Assembly: GCA_947629315.1 (NCBI GenBank)
Contig: CANRDB010000002.1
Location: forward strand, 1-64,000
Direction: 5' to 3'
Source of the DNA: an uncultured Bacilli bacterium
GTDB taxonomy: Bacteria; Bacillota_I; Bacilli_A; RF39; UBA660
DNA length: 64,000 nt
Below the pieces are notes generated by a model. That model searched no databases. It was given only the letters and a program-made list of their open reading frames with translations, and was not told the origin of the DNA. Positions 8,939-17,753 of the stretch are shown piece by piece (position 1 is the stretch's first letter; every line of letters starts with the position of its first letter). Position numbers and translations under genes: made by a program.

Positions 8939-11900
8939 ATGAAAAAAACAATAACAGTAGATGGAAATGAAGCCTGTAGTTATACTTCTTACATGTTTAC
9001 CGAAGTAGCAGGAATCTATCCAATAACGCCATCAAGTCCAATGGCAGAACACTTAGATGAGTGGAGTAAAGACCGGATTAATCTTTTTGGAGATGCGGTT
9101 AAAGTAGTGGAGATGCAAAGTGAAGCAGGAGCAGCGGGATTTGTTCATGGCTCTTTAAGAGCAGGATGTTTAACGACAACTTTTACCGCTAGTCAAGGAT
9201 TACTACTTATGATTCCAAATATGTATAAAATCGCAGGAGAAATGCTTCCTATGGTTATGCATGTGGCAGCACGTTCGTTATCGACACATGCTTTATCTAT
9301 CTTTGGCGATCATCAAGATATTTATGCTTGTCGTGCGACAGGATTTGCTATGTTAGCGTCTTCTTCTGTACAAGATGCTGCCTATATGAGTGCAGTAGCG
9401 CATTTATCAGCAATTAAAGGAAGTATTCCTTTCATGCACTTCTTTGATGGTTTTAGAACTAGTCATGAAATTCAAAAGATAGAGGTATTACAAGCAGCCG
9501 ATTATGCGGATTTAATCGATAAAGAGGCGTTAGCGCGTTTTCGTGCCCGTGCTTTAAATCCATTACATCCTAGTATCTATGGAACCGCTGAAAATGATGA
9601 TGTCTATTTCCAAGCAACTGAAGCCAAAAATAAATACTATCAAGAATTACCAGATATCGTATTATCTTATATGGAAAAAATTAATGAAAAGGCATCTACT
9701 CACTATTTACCATTCAATTATTATGGAGACCCACAAGCAAAGAGAATTATCGTAGCGATGGGTTCTGTTTGTGAGACTATTAAAGAAGTAGTAGATACGC
9801 AAGAAGGAATTGGTCTTGTCGAAGTCCATCTTTATCGTCCATTTAGTGCGAAATATTTCTTAAAAGCGATTCCTAAAACAGTGGAAGCAGTAGCCGTTTT
9901 GGATCGAACAAAAGAACCAGGAAGTCATGGGGAACCACTTTATTTGGATGTTTCTTCTATCTTATCAAAGAAAGGTGTGAAAGTCGTAGGAGGAAGATAT
10001 GGTCTTTCTAGTAAAAATACGACTCCTGATCAAATTAATGCTGTCTTTGAAATGTTAAAAGAACCAAGACATAATTTTACGATTGGTATTGAAGATGATG
10101 TCACCAATTTAAGTTTAAAACCGATTCCAATTCATACTACCTCTGCTCATGAATGGTTATTCTATGGGTATGGTAGTGATGGGATGGTGAGTGCTTCGAA
10201 ATCCATGATTAAAATTATTGGGGATAACACGAAAGAATATGTACAAGGATATTTCCAATATGATTCTAAGAAGAGTGGTGGTGTTACAGCTAGTCATCTA
10301 CGGTTTAGTGATTCTAAAATTCGTTCTACTTACTATGTGGAAGAACCAAGTATGCTAGTTGTTACGAAAGATGGATATCTCAAACTATATGATTTAGTAC
10401 CAAAATTAAAACCAAATGCTACGGTCTTAATTAATAGTAGTCGTTCTCCTCAAGAGTTACTTTCTTTGATGAAAGATTCTTTGAAGAAGAAAATCAATGA
10501 TGCGCATGCAAAAGTTTATGTCATCGATGCGAATGCTTTGGCAGAGAAAGTAGGACTTAAAAATAAAATTAGTATGATTATGGAAAGTGCTATCTTCTCA
10601 CTTACCGATGTTCTTTCTTATGAAGCGGCTTTAGGGTATATGGAAGATATGATTGCTTCTAAGTTCGCTAAAAAGGGAACAGAAGTAGTAGAGGCGAACC
10701 AAAAAGCGATTCGGGATGTGAAAGAATATATCCATCCATTAGAAATTCCTGTCGTGACTAACGCAAGCGAAGAAACATACAATTCTTTAGTGGAGACGAT
10801 GCATTATCGTAAGGGAGATACTTTAAAAACATCTGACTTTGTCAATCGTGCGGATGGTCGCTTTGAATGTGGTACTAGTAGTATGGAAAAGCGTTATATC
10901 AGTGAGTATACACCAGATTGGATTAATCTAAACTGTATCAACTGTAATCAATGTTCTATTGTTTGTCCACATGGCGTTATTAGACCATTCTTACTTAGTC
11001 AAGAAGAGTATGATCAAGCTCCAGAATATATCCAGCAAAGAGCTACGAAAGCAATCGGTATGGAAAATTACTACTACATCGTTAGTGCGTCTGTAGCAGA
11101 TTGTACTGGATGTGGATTATGTGCGAAAGTATGTCCTGGCTTAAAGGGAGAAAAAGCAATCGTTTTAGATCGCTTGGATAAAAAAGAACAAGAAGTCTTT
11201 GATTACCTACAGAAAAATATTCACGATAAAGGAGTAGTCAATCCTTACACCGTAAAAGGTAGTCAGTTTAGAGAACCAAAATTTGCTTTCAGTGGAGCCT
11301 GTGCAGGATGTGGAGAGACTGCTTATATTAAGTTGTTAACGCAGTTATTTGGAGACCATTTAATCATTAGTAATGCAACTGGATGTTCTTCTATTTATGG
11401 TGCTAGTGCTCCTTCCATGCCTTACACAATTCCTTGGGCAAGTAGTTTGTTTGAGGATAATGCCGAATATGGATATGGTATGTTAATTGCTAACGATACG
11501 ATTCGTGCTCGGATTGGTTCCGTCATGGAACAAAATATGGATAATGAAAATGCTCATTTATTCCAAGAGTGGTTAGATAATCCAAATTCTTATGAAGTGA
11601 CAAAGAATGTCTATGATCATTTGACAGACAATATTCCAGAAGAGTTAAAGGAACTAAAAGATTATTTAGTCTATCGAAATATCTGGTGTATTGGAGGAGA
11701 TGGATGGGCTTATGATATTGGATTTAGCGGTATTGATCATGTTCTTGCTTCCAATGACAACATTAAAATTTTAGTATTGGATAGCCAAGTATACTCTAAT
11801 ACAGGAGGTCAGTCTTCGAAAGCTAGTCCAAAAGGAGCGATTGCCTCTTTTGCTGCCTCTGGTAAGAATAGTAATCAAAAGGATTTAGCGCGTATTGCTA

Positions 11901-12325
11901 TGAGTTATCCACATGCTTATGTGGCTCAAGTATCATTAGGAGCAAATCCACAACAAGTAATTAAGGCTTTCCAAGAAGCGAATGAATATGATGGACCAGC
12001 AATCATTATTGCCTATACACCATGTATTTCTCATGGTATTAAAGGTGGTATGGAAAATAGTATTGAGATGGAGAAATTAGCGACCGCTAGTGGATTCTTC
12101 TTAACATTCAGAAATCACCCAGAAAAAGGATTTACGTTAGATAGTAAGAAAGTAGATTTTGACTTATATGAAGAATTCTTAAATAGCCAGACTAGATTTA
12201 GCATGTTAAAGGTTGTTAATCCCGAAAAAGCTAGTCAGTTGTTAGAGTCAACGAAAGACTATAGTATTCGAAATTTCAACTATTATGAAGAACTATCTCA
12301 TACCGCTGAAAAGACAGGAGAATAG
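8939..12325 (+). CDS. nifJ: pyruvate:ferredoxin (flavodoxin) oxidoreductase
   Basis: A 1128-residue single-chain PFOR that oxidises pyruvate and CoA to acetyl-CoA and CO2, passing electrons to ferredoxin. The N-terminal YPITPSSPMAE segment is typical. Two 4Fe-4S motifs are seen (CINCNQCSIVCPHG and CTGCGLCAKVCPG). The C-terminal thiamine-diphosphate domain has GDGWAYDIGF and the metal-binding QVYSNTGGQ. The start is ATG 8939 with GGGTGAGG upstream; the in-frame codons before it are non-homologous. Length is near the family norm (about 1170). With the neighbouring PFL homologue apparently inactive, PFOR is likely the main anaerobic pyruvate-cleaving enzyme encoded here. Confidence 0.97.
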   Translation: MKKTITVDGNEACSYTSYMFTEVAGIYPITPSSPMAEHLDEWSKDRINLFGDAVKVVEMQSEAGAAGFVHGSLRAGCLTTTFTASQGLLLMIPNMYKIAGEMLPMVMHVAARSLSTHALSIFGDHQDIYACRATGFAMLASSSVQDAAYMSAVAHLSAIKGSIPFMHFFDGFRTSHEIQKIEVLQAADYADLIDKEALARFRARALNPLHPSIYGTAENDDVYFQATEAKNKYYQELPDIVLSYMEKINEKASTHYLPFNYYGDPQAKRIIVAMGSVCETIKEVVDTQEGIGLVEVHLYRPFSAKYFLKAIPKTVEAVAVLDRTKEPGSHGEPLYLDVSSILSKKGVKVVGGRYGLSSKNTTPDQINAVFEMLKEPRHNFTIGIEDDVTNLSLKPIPIHTTSAHEWLFYGYGSDGMVSASKSMIKIIGDNTKEYVQGYFQYDSKKSGGVTASHLRFSDSKIRSTYYVEEPSMLVVTKDGYLKLYDLVPKLKPNATVLINSSRSPQELLSLMKDSLKKKINDAHAKVYVIDANALAEKVGLKNKISMIMESAIFSLTDVLSYEAALGYMEDMIASKFAKKGTEVVEANQKAIRDVKEYIHPLEIPVVTNASEETYNSLVETMHYRKGDTLKTSDFVNRADGRFECGTSSMEKRYISEYTPDWINLNCINCNQCSIVCPHGVIRPFLLSQEEYDQAPEYIQQRATKAIGMENYYYIVSASVADCTGCGLCAKVCPGLKGEKAIVLDRLDKKEQEVFDYLQKNIHDKGVVNPYTVKGSQFREPKFAFSGACAGCGETAYIKLLTQLFGDHLIISNATGCSSIYGASAPSMPYTIPWASSLFEDNAEYGYGMLIANDTIRARIGSVMEQNMDNENAHLFQEWLDNPNSYEVTKNVYDHLTDNIPEELKELKDYLVYRNIWCIGGDGWAYDIGFSGIDHVLASNDNIKILVLDSQVYSNTGGQSSKASPKGAIASFAASGKNSNQKDLARIAMSYPHAYVAQVSLGANPQQVIKAFQEANEYDGPAIIIAYTPCISHGIKGGMENSIEMEKLATASGFFLTFRNHPEKGFTLDSKKVDFDLYEEFLNSQTRFSMLKVVNPEKASQLLESTKDYSIRNFNYYEELSHTAEKTGE

Positions 12326-12337
12326 TAGATAGATAGG

Positions 12338-12364
12338 GAGATAGATAGAAATCTATCTCTTTTT
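12338..12364 (+). terminator. intrinsic terminator after nifJ
   Basis: GAGATAGAT (12338-12346) / ATCTATCTC (12351-12359) with an AGAA loop and five T. An additional TAGATAGATAG run precedes the stem. Confidence 0.9.
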
Positions 12365-12437
12365 GTGTGTCTAGAGATGTCAAGATACTTGTTTTTTACA
12401 TAAAGATTCAATAAAATTTCCTTTTTTGTCGACTTTT

Positions 12438-12446
12438 TGATATAAT
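12438..12446 (+). promoter_or_regulatory. -10 element upstream of rlmN
   Basis: TGA-TATAAT with TATAAT at 12441-12446, 18 bases before the rlmN start. TGTCGAC at 12427-12433 just upstream differs from a Spo0A box by one base; I do not claim it as a site. Confidence 0.6.
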
Positions 12447-12463
12447 ATCTATTAGGTGTAGGT

Positions 12464-13489
12464 ATGAAAAATATATATGGAGTAACCCAAGCAGAATTAG
12501 AACAATATTTTTTAAATCAAAATCAGGGAAAGTTCAAGGCTACCCAAGTATTTGAATGGCTCTATAAGAAGAGAGTAAAAGACTTTGCTAGTATGAGTAA
12601 TGTTGGCAAAGAGAATATCGAGAAACTTACTCGCGATTTTTCCATGACACCTTTAAAACTGCTTACCAAGAAGGTAGATACGGATGTTTCGAAATATCTA
12701 TTTGAATTAGAAGATAACAACCGTATTGAGGCAGTACTGATGAATCATGATTATGGAAACAGTCTTTGTATTTCCACTCAAGTGGGATGTAATATGGGAT
12801 GTCGCTTTTGTGAGAGTGGACGTCTCAAAAAGGTTAGAAATTTAGACGCAAGTGAGATGGTAAGACAAATCTTAGCGGTAGAAGAGGATGCGAAGATTCG
12901 AATTTCTCATGTGGTATTGATGGGAATTGGAGAACCGTTTGATAATTATGAGGAGGTCATTTCCCTAATCGATATCATCAATACTCCGAAAGGAATTGAT
13001 ATTGGTAGTAGACATATTACCGTATCGACTAGTGGTATTGTACCAAAGATTCGTGAATTTGCTCTTTATGAAAAACAAGTGAATTTAGCGATTTCTCTAC
13101 ATGCTCCGAACAATGAAATTAGAAGTAGTTTAATGGCAATCAATAAAGCCTATCCCATTGAAGAATTGATGGATGCGATTCGTTATTATTATCAGAAAAC
13201 GAATCGTAGAGTTACTTTTGAATATATCTTATTAAAAGGAGTAAATGATTCTAGGGAGCATGCGAAAGAATTAAGTCAATTACTAAAGGGAATGAATTGT
13301 TACGTCAATTTGATTCCTTATAATGAAACCAGTCATATAGAGTATAAGAAGAGTGATCCAACTACTATTTTGAATTTCTATGATGAACTTAAGAAAAACA
13401 ATATCAGTGTAACAATTAGGAGAGAATTCGGTAGCAAAGTAAGTGCTGCCTGTGGACAACTGAGAGCGAATTACGAGGAGGAATCATAA
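12464..13489 (+). CDS. rlmN: dual-specificity 23S rRNA/tRNA adenine-C2 methyltransferase RlmN
   Basis: A 341-residue radical SAM enzyme that methylates A2503 of 23S rRNA and A37 of some tRNAs. The CxxxCxxC cluster is C109, C113 and C116 in GCNMGCRFCES, and the C-terminal methyl-carrying cysteine lies in VSAACGQL. The N-terminal domain with FKATQVFEWLY is typical. Its TAA overlaps the ATG of prpC by one base (TAATG), so it heads the operon rlmN-prpC-prkC-rsgA, the same order as in Bacillus. Confidence 0.97.
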   Translation: MKNIYGVTQAELEQYFLNQNQGKFKATQVFEWLYKKRVKDFASMSNVGKENIEKLTRDFSMTPLKLLTKKVDTDVSKYLFELEDNNRIEAVLMNHDYGNSLCISTQVGCNMGCRFCESGRLKKVRNLDASEMVRQILAVEEDAKIRISHVVLMGIGEPFDNYEEVISLIDIINTPKGIDIGSRHITVSTSGIVPKIREFALYEKQVNLAISLHAPNNEIRSSLMAINKAYPIEELMDAIRYYYQKTNRRVTFEYILLKGVNDSREHAKELSQLLKGMNCYVNLIPYNETSHIEYKKSDPTTILNFYDELKKNNISVTIRREFGSKVSAACGQLRANYEEES

Positions 13490-14226
13490 TGAAGTATGGA
13501 TATTTAACTGACCCAGGAATGGTAAGAGAACGAAATGAAGATAGTGTCATTATCGTCGAGAATGCAGCTGGTGAAATTTTGATGTGTGTTGCCGATGGTA
13601 TGGGAGGACACAAAGATGGAGAGGTTGCTTCTAGTATTGCGGTTACTCATATTGGGAAGAGATTTCGTTCTATTAGTAGCGTAGGAAATAAAGAGGATGC
13701 GATTAACTGGATGCAAAGTACAGTCAGTGAAGCCAATGTAGAAATATTTAAATATGTTGGTAATCATCCAGAGAGTGAGGGTATGGGAACAACCGTTGTT
13801 CTCGCTATCTTAACACCATCTTTCTTACTATTTGGAAATATCGGAGATTCTTCCGGTTATGTTGTAAAAAATGATAAATTACACAAGATAACAGTAGACC
13901 ATACTTTGGTCAATCTTCTCGTCCGTAGTGGAGAACTGACAGCGGAAGAAGCAAAAGACCATCCGCGCAAGAATGTCCTTATGAAAGCTTTAGGGGCAAA
14001 TACGAATGTTGAAATGGACATTTTCAATGTGGAATTAGGGGTACAAGGAATTATGTTATGTAGTGATGGACTTACGAATATGTTAGATGATACACAGATT
14101 ATGAAAGTGTTAGGGGGAGAAGGAACAATTAATCAAAAACTTCAAAAGTTGATATTTAAGTGTAATAACCGAGGAGGAAATGATAATATCTCGGTTGCCT
14201 ACTTAACGAAGGAGGATAATTTATGA
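13489..14226 (+). CDS. prpC: PP2C-type serine/threonine phosphatase
   Basis: A 245-residue cytoplasmic phosphatase of the PPM family. Metal-binding motifs are visible: RNEDS near the N-terminus, VADGMGGH with the double Gly-His, GTT, GDSSGYV and the C-terminal GGNDNISV. It reverses phosphorylation by the partner kinase PrkC. Start and stop both overlap neighbours (1 base with rlmN, 4 bases ATGA with prkC), which indicates translational coupling. Length is normal for the family. Confidence 0.96.
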   Translation: MKYGYLTDPGMVRERNEDSVIIVENAAGEILMCVADGMGGHKDGEVASSIAVTHIGKRFRSISSVGNKEDAINWMQSTVSEANVEIFKYVGNHPESEGMGTTVVLAILTPSFLLFGNIGDSSGYVVKNDKLHKITVDHTLVNLLVRSGELTAEEAKDHPRKNVLMKALGANTNVEMDIFNVELGVQGIMLCSDGLTNMLDDTQIMKVLGGEGTINQKLQKLIFKCNNRGGNDNISVAYLTKEDNL

Positions 14227-16070
14227 TTGTAAAAGGTCAGAAAATCGATGGGAGATATCAAATTATTCGAACCATTGGTGAAGGTGGAATGGCCAACGTA
14301 TATCTTGCTTATGACACTATATTGGATAGAGAAGTAGCAGTGAAAGTTCTACGTGGTGATTTAGCAAGTGATGAAAAGTTTGTAAAAAGATTTCAAAGAG
14401 AAGCGAAAGCAGCTAGTTCTTTAAACCATCCTAACATTGTAGAAATGTATGATGTGGGAGAAGATAATGGAAATTATTTCATTGTCATGGAATATATCGA
14501 TGGCAAAACATTGAAGAGTCTCATCAAAAAAAGAGGAGGTTTATCTCTATCCGAAACGGTAGATATCATGTTACAGTTGACAAGTGCGATTGCCTGTGCC
14601 CATGATAGTTACATCATCCATAGAGATATCAAACCACAAAATGTATTAATTTTAGAGGATGGTAGAGTAAAAATTACAGACTTTGGAATTGCTATCGCCC
14701 TCAATAGTGCGGAATTGACACAGACCAATTCGGTGATGGGTTCTGTTCACTATCTTCCACCAGAACAAGCCAATGGTTCCGGAGCAACGGTTAAAAGTGA
14801 TATTTACTCATTAGGAATTTTAATGTATGAGTGCTTAACGGGGAAACTTCCTTTTAAAGGAGATAATGCTGTTGAAATTGCTATTAAACAGATGAAAGAA
14901 AAAATTCCAAGTTTATGTGCTCAAAACAAGATTATTCCACAGAGTATTGAAAATATCGTTTTAAGAGCTTGTGCAAAAAATCCAAAGAATCGTTATGACT
15001 CTGCAACAGAGATGTATGAAGATTTAAAGACGGCTTTAAGTGAAGAACGAAAAGATGAGAAAAAATTGGTATATAAATATTCCGAAAACGACTTAGAAGA
15101 AACGAAAGTGATGCCGCCAATTGATAAGCATTTAGATAAGAAAGAAACGCGAGAAGAAAGAAACGAAGATATCGTTGATGAAGATGAAGATGAGGATGAA
15201 GAAGAAGAGGATATGAAAAAGCCAAAGAAAAAGAAAAAAGAAGGAAAGGGACTAAAAATAGCGGCTATTTTAGCAGTCCTAACCTGTGTGGTAACCTTAG
15301 TCGTTGTCATTGTTCTTGCTTATCTCTTATTAACTAGTAGTCAAAATGATTCCGTTGAACTTCCATCGATTGCTGGTAAGAGTCAAGAAGTAGTAGAGGA
15401 GAAACTAGAAAGTCTAGGACTTAGCGTAACGTTTGAGGAAGAACCAAGTGATGATATTGCAGAAGGAAACGTCATTGGGTATAGTGGTCGAGATGTCAAT
15501 GACAAAGTAAAGAAAGGAACCACTGTTACCGTTATCATTTCTTCTGGATTAACAGGTGTTTTATTAGATGATTATTCAGGACAGAATGTAGAAGTTGTCA
15601 AATTGGAGTTAGAGGAAGAAGGAATTAAGGTAGTCACAACCGCTAAAAAAGTATCAACGACCGAAGATGAATATAAAGATGCTTTTGAAGGAATGATTAT
15701 TGGTCAAAGTAAAGAACCAAATACTCGTTTGAAAAAGGGTGGCGTAATTGAACTTACCTATGCGACTTTGATTATGGTATATCCTGACTTCTTAGATGGT
15801 ACATGGACAAAAGAAAAGATTCAACAATTCTGTGATGATAATGGAGTTATTTGTGATTTCAAAGAAAGCCAGACAGATGTCTATAAAGAAGGTACTGTAT
15901 TAAAACAGGGTAGACCAGCCGGTGGAGAAGTAAAACAGGGTGTGACGTTAACGATTACTTTAGCGGCGCCTTTAAAGCAAACTCCTGATACCAATACCAA
16001 TTCCAATACCAACAGTAATTCTTCTTCTAATGAAGAACCTGATAGTAATAGTAGTGAGAATAATGAATAA
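14223..16070 (+). CDS. prkC: PASTA-domain serine/threonine kinase
   Basis: A 615-residue membrane kinase. The kinase domain (about 10-270) has GEGGMANVY, the VAVKVL lysine, HRDIKPQNVL and the TDFG magnesium loop. A highly charged linker (run of Asp/Glu, then Lys) precedes one membrane helix at about 343-369. Outside the cell lie three PASTA repeats (about 375-590), which in this family bind muropeptides or lipid II, and a low-complexity Asn/Ser/Thr tail. It signals cell-wall state and, in spore formers, germination. It is coupled to prpC and overlaps rsgA by 8 bases. Confidence 0.95.
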   Translation: MIVKGQKIDGRYQIIRTIGEGGMANVYLAYDTILDREVAVKVLRGDLASDEKFVKRFQREAKAASSLNHPNIVEMYDVGEDNGNYFIVMEYIDGKTLKSLIKKRGGLSLSETVDIMLQLTSAIACAHDSYIIHRDIKPQNVLILEDGRVKITDFGIAIALNSAELTQTNSVMGSVHYLPPEQANGSGATVKSDIYSLGILMYECLTGKLPFKGDNAVEIAIKQMKEKIPSLCAQNKIIPQSIENIVLRACAKNPKNRYDSATEMYEDLKTALSEERKDEKKLVYKYSENDLEETKVMPPIDKHLDKKETREERNEDIVDEDEDEDEEEEDMKKPKKKKKEGKGLKIAAILAVLTCVVTLVVVIVLAYLLLTSSQNDSVELPSIAGKSQEVVEEKLESLGLSVTFEEEPSDDIAEGNVIGYSGRDVNDKVKKGTTVTVIISSGLTGVLLDDYSGQNVEVVKLELEEEGIKVVTTAKKVSTTEDEYKDAFEGMIIGQSKEPNTRLKKGGVIELTYATLIMVYPDFLDGTWTKEKIQQFCDDNGVICDFKESQTDVYKEGTVLKQGRPAGGEVKQGVTLTITLAAPLKQTPDTNTNSNTNSNSSSNEEPDSNSSENNE

Positions 16071-16923
16071 ACAAGGAAAGATTATTAAACAGTTAAGTAA
16101 TGACTACTTTGTACAGGTAGATGGAGAAATAGTGATTTGTAAACCGCGAGGGAAATTTCGTAAAATGGGAATTACTCCTCTTGTGGGAGATTTAGTAGAT
16201 ATCGATTATGACAATCGATATCTTTTAGAAATTGAACCTCGAACGAATGAATTAATCCGTCCTTGTATTGCCAATGTTACCCAAGCACTTATTGTGAATA
16301 GTGTGGAAATACCGGAATTTTCTTCCTATCTATTAGATAAATTACTCGTGACGATTGAACACAATCATATCAAACCTATCATTTGTTTTACGAAATTAGA
16401 CTTAGTAGGGGAAGAACTAAAGCAGGAAATAGCTTCTTATATAGAATATTATCGTTCGATTGGTTATGAAGTATACGTGAATACTGATGCTCATCTAAAA
16501 GATATTTTTGCTGGCCAAATTACCGTTTTTGCTGGACAAAGTGGAGCTGGAAAAAGTACTCTACTCAATCGCTTAGATGAGACGTTACAGTTAGAAACTG
16601 GCGAAGTATCTAAGGCGTTAGGAAGAGGAAAACATACGACTAGACATGTCGAATTACTTCCAATTCTAGGAGGATTAGTAGCGGATACGCCAGGTTTTAG
16701 TTCTCTTGATTTTATCGGCTATACGAAAGAAGATATTCGAGATGGATTTATAGAATTCCAAAAATATCAAGAAGAGTGTCAATATCGTAATTGTATGCAT
16801 CAAAAAGAAGAAAACTGTGAGGTAAAAAGAAAAGTGAAAGAGAAAGTAATTCTCCCATCTCGCTATGAAAATTATTTACAGTTTTTAGAGAAGATGGGGG
16901 ATACCCCTAGGTGGAAAGGATAG
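16063..16923 (+). CDS. rsgA: ribosome small-subunit GTPase RsgA
   Basis: A 286-residue circularly permuted GTPase that helps mature the 30S subunit. Order of parts: OB fold, TKLD (G4), then P-loop GQSGAGKST and DTPG (G3), and a C-terminal zinc motif with C-x4-C-x-H-x6-C spacing (CQYRNCMHQKEENC). I choose ATG 16063, inside the end of prkC, because homologous sequence (short basic start then IIKQLSNDYFV) begins there; the earlier ATG at 16030 adds only residues read out of frame from prkC. Last gene of the rlmN operon before a terminator. Confidence 0.95.
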   Translation: MNKQGKIIKQLSNDYFVQVDGEIVICKPRGKFRKMGITPLVGDLVDIDYDNRYLLEIEPRTNELIRPCIANVTQALIVNSVEIPEFSSYLLDKLLVTIEHNHIKPIICFTKLDLVGEELKQEIASYIEYYRSIGYEVYVNTDAHLKDIFAGQITVFAGQSGAGKSTLLNRLDETLQLETGEVSKALGRGKHTTRHVELLPILGGLVADTPGFSSLDFIGYTKEDIRDGFIEFQKYQEECQYRNCMHQKEENCEVKRKVKEKVILPSRYENYLQFLEKMGDTPRWKG

Positions 16924-16941
16924 AATAGTTCTATCCTTTTT
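16917..16941 (+). terminator. intrinsic terminator at the end of rsgA
   Basis: AGGATAGAA (16917-16925) / TTCTATCCT (16929-16937) with a T-run. The stem contains the rsgA stop codon at 16921-16923. Confidence 0.88.
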
Positions 16942-17084
16942 GTATGAAAATGAATAGAAGAAAAACTGTAAATGTATCGAAGAAAAGTGAATCTGATATA
17001 GGCTTTTTGACTTTTTTTTGGTAGACTATTACTAGAAGATTAGATTTTGAATTCATCGTGATAGAATAATAGGAGGGTTCAGTA

Positions 17085-17693
17085 ATGATAGCAGTTTCGT
17101 CGTTAAATTTTAAGGATAATAAAGAAAAAATGATGGAAGTAGACCATCTAGGAGCAGATTACATTCATATGGATGTCATGGATGGGGAATTTGTGAATCA
17201 AGTCGCTGATATGACTTTACTAGATTATTATGAAACGAAACGGGAAGTTCATCTCATGGTCAAAGATATTCAAAGGTATGTAGATCTCTATCAAAAGTAT
17301 CAACCGGAAACCATTACGTTTCATGTAGAGGCAACAAATCAAGTAGATTACTTTATTCGTTATATTCATCAACTCGGTATCAAAGCCGGGATTACCGTGA
17401 ATCCTAAGACTCCAGTTTCCGCGATTATGCCTTACCTTGCAGAAGTAGATCAAGTTTTGATTATGACAGTAGAACCCGGCTTAGGGGGACAGACCTTTAT
17501 GAAGGAGATGATTCCTAAAATAGAGGAAGTTTATCGTCTTAGACAAGAGCATGGGTATCACTATGTTATTGAGGTAGATGGGGGGATTAATTTAGATACC
17601 AAAGAATATGTTGCTAAGGCGGATATCTTAGTGGTGGGAAGTTATATTACAAATAGTGAAAATATGTTGGAAAAGTTACAATCTCTAAGGTGA
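17085..17693 (+). CDS. rpe: ribulose-phosphate 3-epimerase
   Basis: A 202-residue TIM-barrel enzyme of the pentose phosphate pathway. Signature parts are HMDVMDGEFV (catalytic Asp, metal His), HLMV, TFHVE, VEPGLGGQ and EVDGGI. It is about 15 residues shorter than usual, mostly at the N-terminus, which starts at the first strand (IAVSSLNF). Ribosome site AGGAGGG is at a good distance. As in Bacillus it follows rsgA, but here a terminator separates them, and a TTGACT at 17007-17012 may belong to its own promoter. Confidence 0.92.
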   Translation: MIAVSSLNFKDNKEKMMEVDHLGADYIHMDVMDGEFVNQVADMTLLDYYETKREVHLMVKDIQRYVDLYQKYQPETITFHVEATNQVDYFIRYIHQLGIKAGITVNPKTPVSAIMPYLAEVDQVLIMTVEPGLGGQTFMKEMIPKIEEVYRLRQEHGYHYVIEVDGGINLDTKEYVAKADILVVGSYITNSENMLEKLQSLR

Positions 17694-17698
17694 AATAC

Positions 17699-17727
17699 TT
17701 GCTTAAAAAGAAGATTTATTATATACT
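17699..17727 (+). promoter_or_regulatory. sigma-A type promoter of trigger factor
   Basis: TTGCTT at 17699-17704, a 17-base spacer, and TATACT at 17722-17727, followed by the ATG at 17754. Confidence 0.8.
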
Positions 17728-17753
17728 ATTAAATATGTAGAAAGAGGGACAGT

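Noticed and set aside
12331..12360. GATA-type short tandem repeat as a repeat element
   Set aside because: It is explained as the stem of the nifJ terminator.
14979..15240. Acidic/Lys linker of PrkC as a separate domain
   Set aside because: Low-complexity linker between kinase domain and membrane helix, common in this family.
14932..15310. Long minus-strand frames opposite prkC (serine/phenylalanine-rich)
   Set aside because: They mirror the Lys/Glu/Asp-rich linker of prkC and have no ribosome site.
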